A stretch of DNA of 64,000 nt from JACDAN01 sp963842235 (GTDB lineage Bacteria; Actinomycetota; Thermoleophilia; Gaiellales; Gaiellaceae). The stretch is from assembly GCA_963842235.1 (NCBI GenBank), contig CAWJFT010000001.1:1240001-1304000 (forward strand). The letters are read 5' to 3'. A model generated the notes under the pieces. That model made no database searches and had not been told where the DNA came from. It worked only from the letters and a program-made list of their open reading frames with translations. The translations under genes were made by a program, and so were the position numbers. The number at the start of each line of letters is the position of its first letter. Position 1 is the first letter of the stretch. Shown here piece after piece: positions 27,007 to 35,987 of this stretch.

Positions 27007-28953
27007 ATGATCACCGCGAGAAGCGTGCCGCCGCGACGGGCTCTTGCCCCTCTCGGCCTCGTCGCGGTCGCGATCGGCTTGGGATTCTGGGGACTTCTGG
27101 GAGGCGGATCTGCGGCAGCCGAGGACGCGCCGGCCGCCACCGCGGCCCGTGACGATCTCGTCGTCTCCGTCGGAGGAGTCGGCCGCATCGTCCAGGCGAA
27201 GGCGTCTCGTCCGATCACCGCACCCGCGCCGTCCGGTGGCGGCACCGCCGGCTCCGCGCCGGCAACGCCAACCGAAGCTCCTCCCGACGCCGTCTTCCCG
27301 CGGTCGAGCGGTCGCATCTCGAAGTTCCTGGTCGCGCCGGGCGACCTCGTGGTCGCCGGCGGCGCGCTTGCAATCCTCGACGACGGCGGCGCGGCGGCGG
27401 CCGGGGTCGAGCAGGCGCGGAACGAGCTCGCGACGGCGCAGACGGAGCTGCGGCAGAAGCAGACGAGCGATCCACTGACAGGCGTTCCGGCCACCACGGC
27501 AGAACGGGCTGCAGGCCGCTACGCAGTGACCGCGGCCGTCGAGCGTCTTGCGGGCCTGCTCAGTCCGCCGCTCGCGGCGGACGTGAGCGCGGCATGGCTC
27601 GACGTCAGGCGCGCGGAAGCCGACCTCGAGACGCTCCTCGGCGGGACTCCCGCCGAGCGGGCTCAGGCGATTCGCATCGCGCGGCAAACCGTTCAGGTCG
27701 CCCAGGACCAGCTCGACCGAGCGCTTGCGCCGGCGGATGCGGCCGACGTGAGCGCGGCAAGCGCCGAGCTGAAGAAGGCAGAAGCCGACCTTGCATTGCT
27801 GCTTCGGCCGCCGGACACTCCGCTCCCCGAGGAGCTCGCCGCCGCCCAGCGCGCAGTGACCGTTGCTCGCGAGAACCTCGACGATGCGAAGTCCACCGTC
27901 CCGCCGGATCCGGTGGCGATCAGGGACGCCCAGCTCGCGTACGACAAGGCGCTGGCCGACCTCGCCGTGCTGCAGCGGCCTCCCAAGGGGCCCCTCCCCG
28001 AGGAGGTCGCCTCGGCTCGACAGACGGTGGAAGCTGCCCGGGCCAAGCTCGACAAGCTTCTCGCGCCGCCAAATGCCGCCGACGTTCGGGCGGCGCGCCT
28101 CGAGCTCGAGCGCGCGCGGGGCGATCTGCGGAAGCTCGAGACCGGTCCCAGCCGCACGGCGCTGGCCGCCGGCCGCCAGGCCGTCGACGCCGCGCGGGTG
28201 AAGCTGAACCAGCTGCTCGGAGGACCCCTCGCAGCCGACGTCGCGGCGTCTCGCCTCGACGTCCGCAAGGCCCAGGCCGAGCTGTCCGTGCTCGGGATCC
28301 GCGGTGGGCCGGGCGCGGCCGGTGACATCTCCCTCGCACGGCTCAAGGTCGACGCCGCGCGAATCCGGCTCGCCGTCGCGCGCGTAAACCGTCGCCTGTT
28401 GACGGTTCGTGCGCCGTCCGCCGGAACCGTGACCGCCCTGCTGACCACGAAAGGTGCGCCCGTCGACACCTCGACGCCGGTTGCCACGGTGGCGGATCTC
28501 GATCGCCTGGCGGTCAGCGTCGACCTGAGCGAGTTCGACGTCGCGCGGGTTCGGCCTGGCCTGAAGGCCGTCGTCAGCGTCGATGCACTCGGCGGCAAGT
28601 CGCTCCCGGGCATCGTCCTGTTCGCGGCGCCGACGGGAACCGAGAACGGCGGCGTCGTGACCTTCCCGGTCCGAGTCGGCCTCTCGAGCACTCATGGGCT
28701 CCGGCCCGGGATGAACGTCAGCGTGCGCATCACCGTCGCGCGGCGCCGGGACGTTCTCCAGGTGCCGCTCGAAGCAGTGTCGCAAGACCAGGACGAGCCG
28801 ACGGTCACCGTCATCGACGGCTCGGGCGACGAGGCCTCGCGCACCGTCGTGCTCGGGCTTACGAACAACAAGAGCGCCCAGATCGTGAAGGGCCTTCGGG
28901 CGGGCGAGCGCGTCGTTCTCCCGGAGGCTCAGGCTCCAGCCGGGGAGGAGTAA
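27007..28953 (+). CDS. HlyD/MacA-type periplasmic adaptor with extra-long coiled-coil repeats
   Basis: 648 residues. An N-terminal membrane segment (LAPLGLVAVAIGLGFWGLLGGG) is followed by a barrel strand, then about 300 residues of heptad-rich helix. The helix contains at least four repeats of roughly 60 residues built on ADVSAA...AEADL..LL and PLPEELAAAQRAV / PLPEEVASARQTV. The lipoyl half-motif LTVRAPSAGTVTALL comes near residue 465, then a barrel (VATVADLDRLAVSVDLSEFD) and a C-terminal domain (VLQVPLEAVSQ...VVLGLTNNKSAQIVKGL). This is the adaptor of a MacAB-like ABC exporter: the ATPase and permease genes follow directly. The repeats make a hairpin much longer than in MacA, possibly to span a thick cell wall. 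Confidence 0.9.
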   Translation: MITARSVPPRRALAPLGLVAVAIGLGFWGLLGGGSAAAEDAPAATAARDDLVVSVGGVGRIVQAKASRPITAPAPSGGGTAGSAPATPTEAPPDAVFPRSSGRISKFLVAPGDLVVAGGALAILDDGGAAAAGVEQARNELATAQTELRQKQTSDPLTGVPATTAERAAGRYAVTAAVERLAGLLSPPLAADVSAAWLDVRRAEADLETLLGGTPAERAQAIRIARQTVQVAQDQLDRALAPADAADVSAASAELKKAEADLALLLRPPDTPLPEELAAAQRAVTVARENLDDAKSTVPPDPVAIRDAQLAYDKALADLAVLQRPPKGPLPEEVASARQTVEAARAKLDKLLAPPNAADVRAARLELERARGDLRKLETGPSRTALAAGRQAVDAARVKLNQLLGGPLAADVAASRLDVRKAQAELSVLGIRGGPGAAGDISLARLKVDAARIRLAVARVNRRLLTVRAPSAGTVTALLTTKGAPVDTSTPVATVADLDRLAVSVDLSEFDVARVRPGLKAVVSVDALGGKSLPGIVLFAAPTGTENGGVVTFPVRVGLSSTHGLRPGMNVSVRITVARRRDVLQVPLEAVSQDQDEPTVTVIDGSGDEASRTVVLGLTNNKSAQIVKGLRAGERVVLPEAQAPAGEE

Positions 28954-29685
28954 GTGACCGCAGACGGCTCGGCGGGCATCATCGAGCTCGCGGAGGTCAC
29001 GAAGCTCTTCCGGCAGGGAGAGATCGCCGTGGAGGCGCTTCGCGGCGTCAGCGTCGTCGTTCGCGAAGGTGAGTTCCTCGCGATCACAGGCCCGTCCGGC
29101 TCTGGGAAGACGACGCTGCTAGCGATCCTCGGCCTGCTCGAACGGCCGACGACGGGCTCATACCGGTTGGTCGGCGAGGAGATGGCCTCGCTGAACGAGA
29201 CCGGGCGAGCACATGTCCGCGGGAAGCGGATCGGCTTCGTCTTCCAGGCCTACAACCTGCTCCCGCGCTCGACGGCGCTCGAGAACGTCGAGCTGCCGCT
29301 CGTCTACGCGGGTGTTTCCCGCGGGGAGCGCTCGAAGCGCGCGCTCGACGCGCTCGGCGAGGTCGGCCTCTCAGAGCGCGCCCTCCATCGTCCCAGCCGC
29401 CTCTCCGGCGGCGAGCAGCAGCGCGTCGCGATTGCGCGCGCGCTCGTCATCCGCCCGAGCGTCGTGCTGCTCGACGAACCGACCGGAAACCTCGACTCGG
29501 CGAGCGCCGAGCAGGTGCTCGCGATCCTCGAGCAGGCGCACCGAGGGGGCGCAACGATCGTCATGGTCACGCACTCGACCGAGCTGGCCGAGCGGGCGTC
29601 GCGGAACCTGCGGCTCGCCGACGGCCTCGTGGGCTCCGACGAGCCGACCGCGAGACCGTACGCGCTCGGCGGTGCGGCCGGATGA
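28954..29685 (+). CDS. ABC transporter ATPase, MacB/LolD type
   Basis: 243 residues, GTG start immediately after the adaptor stop. Walker A is GPSGSGKTT (residues 46-54), the Q loop is in FQAYNLL, the signature is LSGGEQQRVAIARAL, Walker B is VVLLDEPTGNLD and the H loop is VTHS. The spacing and the typical 'LF RQGE..VEALRGVSV' start place it with the MacB/LolD/FtsE class that energises FtsX-fold permeases by mechanotransmission. It overlaps the permease start as ATGA. Confidence 0.95.
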   Translation: MTADGSAGIIELAEVTKLFRQGEIAVEALRGVSVVVREGEFLAITGPSGSGKTTLLAILGLLERPTTGSYRLVGEEMASLNETGRAHVRGKRIGFVFQAYNLLPRSTALENVELPLVYAGVSRGERSKRALDALGEVGLSERALHRPSRLSGGEQQRVAIARALVIRPSVVLLDEPTGNLDSASAEQVLAILEQAHRGGATIVMVTHSTELAERASRNLRLADGLVGSDEPTARPYALGGAAG

Positions 29686-30894
29686 CGACGTTCATCGAGC
29701 ACTGGCGCATCGCGCTCGGAGCGCTGCGCGCCAACTGGTTCCGCGCACTTCTGACGGCTCTCGGCGTGGTGATCGGCGTCGCCTCCCTGGTCGCGGTCGC
29801 TGCCGTCAGCGCCGGCGCCCAGAAGGAGGTTCAGGACAGCATCCGGCGCCTGGGCGCGAACGTCGTCCTCGTCGACGGCGAGTTCATCAGCATCGGAACG
29901 GGCCAGTCGGCGACCGAGCGAACGATCACCCCGGCCGACGTCACGGCGATCTCGCAGCTGCCGATGGTGACCGCCGTCGCGCCGCATCAGGACATCGAGA
30001 GCCTGACCATCTCTGCAGGCCGAAACCAGACGACGACGCGCCTCTTCGGCGTCACCCCGACCTACGCCGACATCTACAACCAGACCGTGCAGCAGGGTCG
30101 CCTGATCTCCGCGGCTGATGTCGACTTCGGCCGCAGCGTCATGGTTCTCGGGCTGGATGCGCAGGCGAAGCCTCTTCCCAAACGGACCCGCGATCGGCCA
30201 GACCGTACGGGTGGGAAGCCACGAGTTCGAGGTGATCGGGACCCAGACCCGCAAGGGGAAGCTGGCCGACGAGAATCTCGACAACCGGGTCTTCGTTCCG
30301 CTGCCGCTCGTCCTGAGAGTCCTGTTGGGCGGCCCCAACACGAAGAGTGTGGGCGTCCGCGTGCGCAGCGAGGGCGAGATCGAGTCGGCGCAGGACGAGA
30401 TCTCCACGCTCCTGCGCGACCAGCACAACCTGCCGGACTCCTATGCCGACGACTTCTCGACCGAGGACCAGGCCGCGCTCGTGAAGGAGGCGCAGCGGGC
30501 GACGACGACGTTCCGCGTGCTCACGTTCGCGCTCGGAGGGATCGCCTTGCTCGTCGGCGGGATCGGGATCATGAACATGATGCTGGTCTCCGTCCGCGAG
30601 CGGACGCGCGAGATCGGCATCCGCAAGTCGGTCGGAGCAGACCCCTGGACGGTTCAGGCGCAGTTCCTGATCGAGGCGGTCGTCCTCAGCTCGCTCGGCG
30701 GCCTTGCGGGCGCTCTGGCGGGGATCGGGGCCACCAGGCTGATCGGACTGCTCGCCGGCTGGGAGACCTTGATCGATCCGCTGTCGTTGCTCGTGGCCGT
30801 CTCGGTCGCCCTCGCGGTCGGGCTCTTCTTCGGCTTCTACCCCGCGCGGCGCGCCGCCCGACTCGACCCGGCTGCCGCCCTTCGCTACGAGTAG
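29682..30894 (+). pseudogene. FtsX/MacB-type ABC permease, one frame break
   Basis: About 400 residues in two frames. The first frame from ATG 29682 gives the N-terminal TM helix (FRALLTALGVVIGVASLVAV) and the periplasmic MacB core up to VMVLGLDAQAK. A +1 shift near 30165 (an apparent extra C) leads to LFPNGPAIGQTVRVGSHEFE and onwards. Three further TM helices follow, including GGIGIMNMMLVSVRERTREIGIRK, the hallmark of MacB/LolC-type permeases, and the protein ends at LRYE. Deleting one base restores a standard macB-type permease. It completes the adaptor-ATPase-permease set. Exported substrate unknown: peptides, lipids or antibiotics in relatives. Confidence 0.85.
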
Positions 30895-31385
30895 CCGCGC
30901 TTGATCAACGCCCGCAGCTCGTTACCCGGACAGGCGGTGGGGAAGAAATCCGAGTGCGGCCGGACCTGCCGGGCCCGCGGGTAGCGGCGCCGGTACTCCC
31001 GGATCAATCCGGAGAGGGCGCGGCGCGCCTCGGGGGTGACGTCCGCCCGCCCGACGGAGTCGTCGCCGAGGAAGCAGACCGCGAAGTAGTGATCGTTCGA
31101 CTCGTTCGTTCCATTCGCGGCCGAGCGCGCGCCGAAACCGCGACCCACGAACACAAAGCCGTGTCGGCAGAAGACGTGGTTGTAGGCGATGTCGAGCCAG
31201 CCCATGGTCTCCATGTGGTAGCGCTGGATCGCCCGTACGCGTCCTGCGCAGTTGCGGTGCAGCCGCTCTTCGTCCGCGTTCATGCCCGTGTAGTGGACGG
31301 CGACGCCGCGAGCCTCGGCTGGGTTGATCCGGGGGCGGCCGCGGGCCGGGACCGCGCCCCAGGCCGGCCTGCGGACGAGCTTCAG
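30885..31385 (-). CDS. PGRP/amidase_2-type N-acetylmuramoyl-L-alanine amidase, start uncertain
   Basis: The conserved domain begins before the first usual start codon (31283): the frame upstream reads LVRRPAWGAVPARG and GVAVHYTGMNADEE, which is the normal PGRP N-terminus. I therefore place the start near CTG 31385; the frame stays open to about 31448. Zinc ligands are visible: His in AVHYTG, then His and Cys in RPHSDFFPTACPG; the catalytic-type Tyr is in GWLDIAYNHVF. The domain cleaves the MurNAc-L-Ala bond of peptidoglycan. No signal peptide is seen, so localisation is uncertain. It converges on the ABC permease gene with a 10-base overlap at the 3' ends. Confidence 0.8.
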   Translation of the reverse strand: MKLVRRPAWGAVPARGRPRINPAEARGVAVHYTGMNADEERLHRNCAGRVRAIQRYHMETMGWLDIAYNHVFCRHGFVFVGRGFGARSAANGTNESNDHYFAVCFLGDDSVGRADVTPEARRALSGLIREYRRRYPRARQVRPHSDFFPTACPGNELRALIKRGYS

Positions 31386-31440
31386 CGGAGGTTGTCGGGG
31401 AGCTCGCGGCGTCTCAGGTCTCTCGTCGTCGGGCCGAGGC

Positions 31441-31806
31441 TCACGCAGCGGTGTGGCAGACCGCTTCGATGTTGTTGCCGTCTGGATCGATCACGTAGGC
31501 GCCGTAGTAGTTCTCGTGGTAGTGCGGCCTCAAGCCCGGCGCGCCGTTGTCGGTTGCCCCGGCCGCCATGGCGGCTTCGTAGAAGCGGTCGACCGTCTCG
31601 CGATCCGGCGCCAAGAGAGCGATGTGCGCGGTCGTGGGCTCGCCTCGCTGGGAGACCCAGAAGTCGGGCTTCCCGCTCTCGCCGAAACCGCCGGCCTCGC
31701 CGAACTCCATCACGAGCTTGTAGCCGAGCGGTTTGAGGGCCTGCTCGTAGAACTGCTTGCTACTGGCGTAGTCGCGGACATCCAGGGTGATGTGGTCGAT
31801 CGGCAT
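31441..31806 (-). CDS. VOC-family (glyoxalase/dioxygenase superfamily) protein
   Basis: 121 residues with the paired beta-alpha-beta-beta-beta modules of the vicinal-oxygen-chelate fold: IDHITLDVRDYASSKQFYEQAL at the start and YGAYVIDPDGNNIEAV near the end. Metal-ligand positions include His in DHITL, His in TAHIALL and Glu in NIEAV. The family covers glyoxalases, dioxygenases and antibiotic-binding proteins; the reaction here cannot be told. The ATG has GGAG-like sequence (AAAGGAGTC) upstream. It runs into the amidase gene on the same strand. Confidence 0.85.
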   Translation of the reverse strand: MPIDHITLDVRDYASSKQFYEQALKPLGYKLVMEFGEAGGFGESGKPDFWVSQRGEPTTAHIALLAPDRETVDRFYEAAMAAGATDNGAPGLRPHYHENYYGAYVIDPDGNNIEAVCHTAA

Positions 31807-31853
31807 GGGCGACTCCTTTCGTTCCTTACTCTGGCGGGTCTAGATTCTCTCGC

Positions 31854-33380
31854 ATGATCCTGGAGCGGGGCACGGTTCGAACGCTCGATCCTTCGCTTCC
31901 GACGGCGTCGGCCCTCGCGATCGCCGGCGACCGGATCGCCGGCGGGGTCGGGACGCACGAGACCGCGCTCCCCGGCCCGGAGCGCGTTGATCTCGGCGGG
32001 CGCTGCGTTTTGCCTGGCCTGAACGACGCGCATGTCCACTTTCCCACGTGGGCGGTTGCGCGCAGCGAGGTGAGGCTCGAGGGCACCCGGTCGGTGGAGG
32101 AGGCGGTCGCGCGTGTCCGCGAGGCGCTGGGCCGCACCGGCGAGAGCGGTTGGCTCCGCGGGCGGGGCTGGCGGAGCGCCGAGTGGCCGCAGCAGCCGAC
32201 GAAGGAGGCGCTCGACGAGGTCGCGCGCGACGTTCCGGTCGCCCTGCTGGCCCACGACTCGCACTCGCTGTGGCTCAACTCGGCCGCTCTTGCCCGCGCG
32301 AACGGCGATCTCGACGTTGCTGGGGGTGTCGTGGAACGCGATGAGCAGGGCGAGCCGACCGGGGTGCTCCGGGAGGAATCCTGCTGGCGGTTCCGCGACC
32401 GCTACGTCGAGATCGGCGACGCCGAGTACGTCGACGCCATGCGGGAGGGGCTTCGAGTCGCCGCCGCGCGCGGGGTGACGGCCGTCCACGACAAGGACGG
32501 CTGGATCGGAGCGCTTCGCTTCTGGCAGGCGCTGGACGACCTGACGCTGCGGGTCTGGCAGTCCTTTCCGGCCGACCAGGTCGACCGGGTCGCGGAGCTC
32601 GGGCTGCGCAGCGGGTTCGGTGGGGCGCTGCTGCGCGTCGGCTATCTGAAGGCGTTCATGGACGGCACGCTCGGGTCGCAGACGGCGCGCCTCCTGGACG
32701 GGTCGGGGGTCGTGATCACGAGCCGCGAGGAGCTCGCGGACATCGTGCGGCGCGCCGCCTCGGCCGGCTGGCCCGTGGCGGTCCACGCAATCGGCGATCT
32801 CGCCAACCGCGAGGCGCTCGATGCGTTCGAGGAGACCAGGGAGGAGTGGGCCCCGCGCGGCCTCCGGCAGCGCATCGAGCACGCGCAACTGCTCGCGCCC
32901 GAAGACGTCAGCCGCTTCGCTGAGCTCGGCGTCGCGGCCTCTGTCCAGTTCAGCCATGCCCCTTCTGATCGGGACCTGGCCGACCGGCTCTGGGCGGGGA
33001 AGACCGACGGTGCCTACGCGTACCGGTCGCTCTGCGACAGCGGAGCGCTCGTCGCCAACGGCTCGGACGCGCCGATCGAGGAGCTCGACCCGCTGGCGGG
33101 AATCGTCGCCGGCGTCCTACGAACGCTCGACGACCGCCCGCCGTGGCACCCCGAGCAGGCGCTCACCGTCGAGGAGGCCGTCGCGGCGACGTGCCTGAAC
33201 CCGCCCTGGCTCGCCTATGACGAGCACGAGCGTGGGCGGCTCGTTCCCGGCTACCTCGCCGATCTCGTCGTGCTCGACCGCGATCCCTTCGTGGTGCCGC
33301 CGGAGGAGCTTCCCGAGGTCGGAGTCGTCGCGACCATGGTCGGCGGGCGCTGGACGCACAACCCGCCGCCCTGGGATTAG
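31854..33380 (+). CDS. Amidohydrolase family protein, YtcJ-like
   Basis: 508 residues. The amidohydrolase signature includes VLPGLNDAHVHF (His-x-His metal site), then AVHAIGDLANREALDAF and IEHAQLL with later metal-ligand His residues, and NGSDAPIEELDPL with the catalytic Asp. The C-terminal composite beta domain ends with GYLADLVVLDRDPF. Length and motifs match YtcJ/TIM-barrel hydrolases of unknown natural substrate. ATG 31854 stands 47 bases from the divergent VOC gene. The last codons overlap the convergent M20 peptidase gene by 4 bases. Confidence 0.9.
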   Translation: MILERGTVRTLDPSLPTASALAIAGDRIAGGVGTHETALPGPERVDLGGRCVLPGLNDAHVHFPTWAVARSEVRLEGTRSVEEAVARVREALGRTGESGWLRGRGWRSAEWPQQPTKEALDEVARDVPVALLAHDSHSLWLNSAALARANGDLDVAGGVVERDEQGEPTGVLREESCWRFRDRYVEIGDAEYVDAMREGLRVAAARGVTAVHDKDGWIGALRFWQALDDLTLRVWQSFPADQVDRVAELGLRSGFGGALLRVGYLKAFMDGTLGSQTARLLDGSGVVITSREELADIVRRAASAGWPVAVHAIGDLANREALDAFEETREEWAPRGLRQRIEHAQLLAPEDVSRFAELGVAASVQFSHAPSDRDLADRLWAGKTDGAYAYRSLCDSGALVANGSDAPIEELDPLAGIVAGVLRTLDDRPPWHPEQALTVEEAVAATCLNPPWLAYDEHERGRLVPGYLADLVVLDRDPFVVPPEELPEVGVVATMVGGRWTHNPPPWD

Positions 33381-34714
33381 CTGCCCAGCTTTGCGAGCTC
33401 CCGGAACAGCTCGCGGGCTGCGGTGACCGCCAGCGGGATGTGCTCGACGAGGAGGCGCTCGTTCGGCGCGTGAATGTTTCCCTCCGGCAGGTCGAAGCCG
33501 GTCAGGATCGTGGGAATCCCCTTGTCGGCGAGCGCCGGCACGATCGGCAGCGTGCCGCCGACGCGAACCAGCAGCGGTCGCTTGCCGACGACGCGCTCGA
33601 AGGCGTCCAGCGCCAGCTGGATCGCCGGCGCGTCCGGTGGAATGAGCCCGGGCCTTGCGCTCGACCACCGCTCGAGCTGGACGTCGGCGCCTTCCGGCGC
33701 AGCCTCGCGGATGAGACGGTCGAAGACCGGAGCGATCTCCTCTGGATCCTGCCCGGGCGCGAGGCGGATTGAGACGTTCGCCTGGGCGGTCACCGGCAAG
33801 ACCGTCTTCTGGAGGTGCGGCTCTCCTCCGGCGATTCCATTGACATCGACGGCCGGCTCGGCCCACGTGCGGAGGTAGAAGTCGTCGGCGGCTTGGGCAT
33901 CTGCCGGGCGTGCGCCCCCTTCGGAGAGCACCCGGGCACCCGGATCGAGCTCCTTCCACGCCGCAAGCTCCTCCTCCGTTGGAGGGGCGACGCCTGCGCG
34001 AAGCTCGTCCGGCAGCAGGCCGTTGTCGCCGGCAAGGACTCCGCGGAGGGTTTGCACCAGGGCGTGATCGGCGTTGAGCGCCGCGCCCCCGAAGACGCCC
34101 GAGTGGAGGTCCCGCTCCCCGGTTCTGACCGTCAGGTGGAAGTAGACGAGGCCGCGGGTGGCGGTGTGGAACACCGGCTCCCCGCGCCTGAGCATGGCGG
34201 AGTCGAAGACGATCGCCGCGTCCGCTCCCCGTGTGTCGGCGGCGATGAAATCGACGACCTCGTGCCCGCCCGTCTCCTCTTCTCCGTCGCAGATGAACCT
34301 GACGTTGACCGGCAGGTCGCCGGCCGCCGCCAGCTCGGACGCGGCTTTGAGCAGCGTGTAGAGCTGGCCCTTGTCGTCGGCCGTTCCGCGGCCGTAGAGC
34401 CAGCCGTCGCGAATCGTCGGCTCGAACGGCGGCGACTCCCATTCGTCGAGCGGCGCGGCCGGCTGAACGTCGAAATGGCCGTAGACGAGGACGGTTGGCG
34501 CGTCGGTGCCGCTCGAGGCACGGATCTCGCCGACCGCAAGCGGGAAGGTCGCGGTCTCATGGAGCTCGGCGTCGCCCCCTGCGCGTCGGATGAAGTCGCG
34601 CACCCACTCGGCCGCACGGCGAACGTCGTCCGCGCGCTCGGGGTCGGCGCTGATGCTCTCGATGCGGAGAAACTCCGAGAGCTCCTCCAGCCAGGCGGGG
34701 TCGAGGTCGGACAC
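33377..34714 (-). CDS. M20-family dipeptidase/carboxypeptidase-like metallopeptidase
   Basis: 445 residues, GTG start. Metal and catalytic residues of the M20 family are in place: LVYGHFDVQPA (His and Asp), GRGTADDKGQL (bridging Asp), CDGEEETGG (catalytic Glu pair) and VFDSAM. The lid domain contains RDLHSGVFGGAALN, and a C-terminal His is in EGNIHAPNERL. The arrangement resembles bacterial CNDP-like dipeptidases. It is a cytosolic peptide or acyl-amino-acid hydrolase; exact substrate unknown. The gene lies downstream of the sigma-factor terminator-like hairpins. Confidence 0.92.
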   Translation of the reverse strand: MSDLDPAWLEELSEFLRIESISADPERADDVRRAAEWVRDFIRRAGGDAELHETATFPLAVGEIRASSGTDAPTVLVYGHFDVQPAAPLDEWESPPFEPTIRDGWLYGRGTADDKGQLYTLLKAASELAAAGDLPVNVRFICDGEEETGGHEVVDFIAADTRGADAAIVFDSAMLRRGEPVFHTATRGLVYFHLTVRTGERDLHSGVFGGAALNADHALVQTLRGVLAGDNGLLPDELRAGVAPPTEEELAAWKELDPGARVLSEGGARPADAQAADDFYLRTWAEPAVDVNGIAGGEPHLQKTVLPVTAQANVSIRLAPGQDPEEIAPVFDRLIREAAPEGADVQLERWSSARPGLIPPDAPAIQLALDAFERVVGKRPLLVRVGGTLPIVPALADKGIPTILTGFDLPEGNIHAPNERLLVEHIPLAVTAARELFRELAKLGS

Positions 34715-34733
34715 GGTCGCCGACCCTATCGCC

Positions 34734-34788
34734 GCGGAACGGGCTTTGCCCGTTCCGCCGCATCGGCTCCTCGAGGAGGAAGCCTCCT
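34734..34788 (-). terminator. Two adjacent hairpins after the sigma-factor gene
   Basis: A perfect 11-bp stem GCGGAACGGGC / GCCCGTTCCGC with a TTT loop (34734-34758) is followed by a 6-bp AGGAGG/CCTCCT stem (34774-34788). Both lie in the 82-base gap between the sigma-factor stop and the peptidase start. There is no clear U-run, so this is a probable but not classical terminator; it could also be a processing or attenuation site for the downstream gene. Confidence 0.5.
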
Positions 34789-34796
34789 AGCGAGAG

Positions 34797-35894
34797 CTAG
34801 GCGACGCGGAGCTTCTGCGAGTCGGCGAGCGCGCGGAGCTTCTTCAGGCTCTGGTTCTCGATCTGCCTGATCCGCTCTCGCGTGACCTGGAATGTCCGCC
34901 CCACCTCGTCGAGCGTCCGCGGCTGCTCGCCGTTCAGCCCGTACCGGAGCTCCAGCACGCGCCGCTCCCGCTCGGACAGCGTCCCGAGGATCTTCGTCAG
35001 TGCCTCCCGACGGAGCACGTCTTCGGCGAGCTCGTCCGGCAGCGGCGCCAGCTCGTCGGTGATGAAGTGCCCGAACTCGGACTCCTCGTCGTCCCCGACC
35101 GGCTTCTCGAGTGAGACAGGAGTCTGGGCGCTGCGCCGGATCTGGTCGACCTCGTCCATGCTCAGATCGAGCTCGTGGGCAATCTCCGTGGAGCTCGGCT
35201 CGCGTCCCCGCTCGGCACGGAGCTTGCGCTCGGTGCGCATGATCTTGTTCAGCTTCTCGACGACATGGACGGGCATCCGGATCGTCCGCGCCTTGTCGGC
35301 CAGCGCCCGCGCGACGGCCTGGCGGATCCACCACGTCGCGTAGGTGGAGAACTTGAAGCCCTTGCGGTGGTCGAACTTCTCCGCCGCGCGAACGAGCCCG
35401 ATCGTGCCCTCCTGGATCAGATCCAGGAACGGGAGACCCTGGTTGCGATAGCGCTTCGCGATCGAGACGACCAGCCGCAGGTTGGCCTCGACCATCTCCT
35501 GCTTCGCGCTGTGATCGCCGCGCTCGATCCGCTTCGCGAGCTCGATCTCCTGCGCCGCCGTCAGCAGGTTGACCTTGCCGATGTCCTTGAGGAAGAGCTG
35601 CAGCGCCTCGGTGGAGACTTCGCGCTCGTCGACGCCGCCGTCGTCGTCCTCCTGCTCGGCCGCGACGAGCTCGATCTGGAGCTCCTCGAGCCGACGGTAG
35701 AAATCCTCGATCTGTCCGGCGTCCAGCTCGAGCTCCTCGAGCGCGACGGCCAGGTCCTCGGCGGCGAGCTTGCCAGATTCCTGGGCGCCCGCGACCAGCG
35801 CGTCTAAGACACCCTCCGGACTCGCCTCTCGACTTGCCGCTTCCACTCGCACTACCGGCTCCCCTCGTTCGCCCTCAGCCCGGTCCAACGGCAT
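34797..35894 (-). CDS. RNA polymerase sigma factor, sigma-70 primary type (RpoD/SigA)
   Basis: 365 residues. Region 1.2 starts about residue 94 (STEALQLFLKDIGKVNLLTAAQEIELAKRI, split here: STEALQLFLKDIGKV then LLTAAQEIELAKRIE). Region 2 has NLRLVVSIAKRY, GLPFLDLIQEGTIGLVRAAEKFD and FSTYATWWIRQAVARALADK, the -10 binding helix. Region 3 is present, and region 4 ends with TLDEVGRTFQVTRERIRQIE. The N-terminal 90 residues are acidic and short, so region 1.1 is reduced. This is the housekeeping class or a close paralogue (HrdB/SigB-like). It is transcribed alone on the minus strand. Confidence 0.95.
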   Translation of the reverse strand: MPLDRAEGERGEPVVRVEAASREASPEGVLDALVAGAQESGKLAAEDLAVALEELELDAGQIEDFYRRLEELQIELVAAEQEDDDGGVDEREVSTEALQLFLKDIGKVNLLTAAQEIELAKRIERGDHSAKQEMVEANLRLVVSIAKRYRNQGLPFLDLIQEGTIGLVRAAEKFDHRKGFKFSTYATWWIRQAVARALADKARTIRMPVHVVEKLNKIMRTERKLRAERGREPSSTEIAHELDLSMDEVDQIRRSAQTPVSLEKPVGDDEESEFGHFITDELAPLPDELAEDVLRREALTKILGTLSERERRVLELRYGLNGEQPRTLDEVGRTFQVTRERIRQIENQSLKKLRALADSQKLRVA

Positions 35895-35987
35895 CCGAAC
35901 TATCCCTGCCTGCGGGAGTGTTCCATGCGCCCGGCTCTGCCGCCATAGGCCGACCGGCCCATCTTTCGGTTCATGTGGTCCTATCTT

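Noticed and set aside
26947..28785. 612-codon minus-strand frame opposite the HlyD-type gene
   Set aside because: Low-complexity Arg/Gly/Asp composition and no motifs; the plus-strand protein has clear adaptor features.
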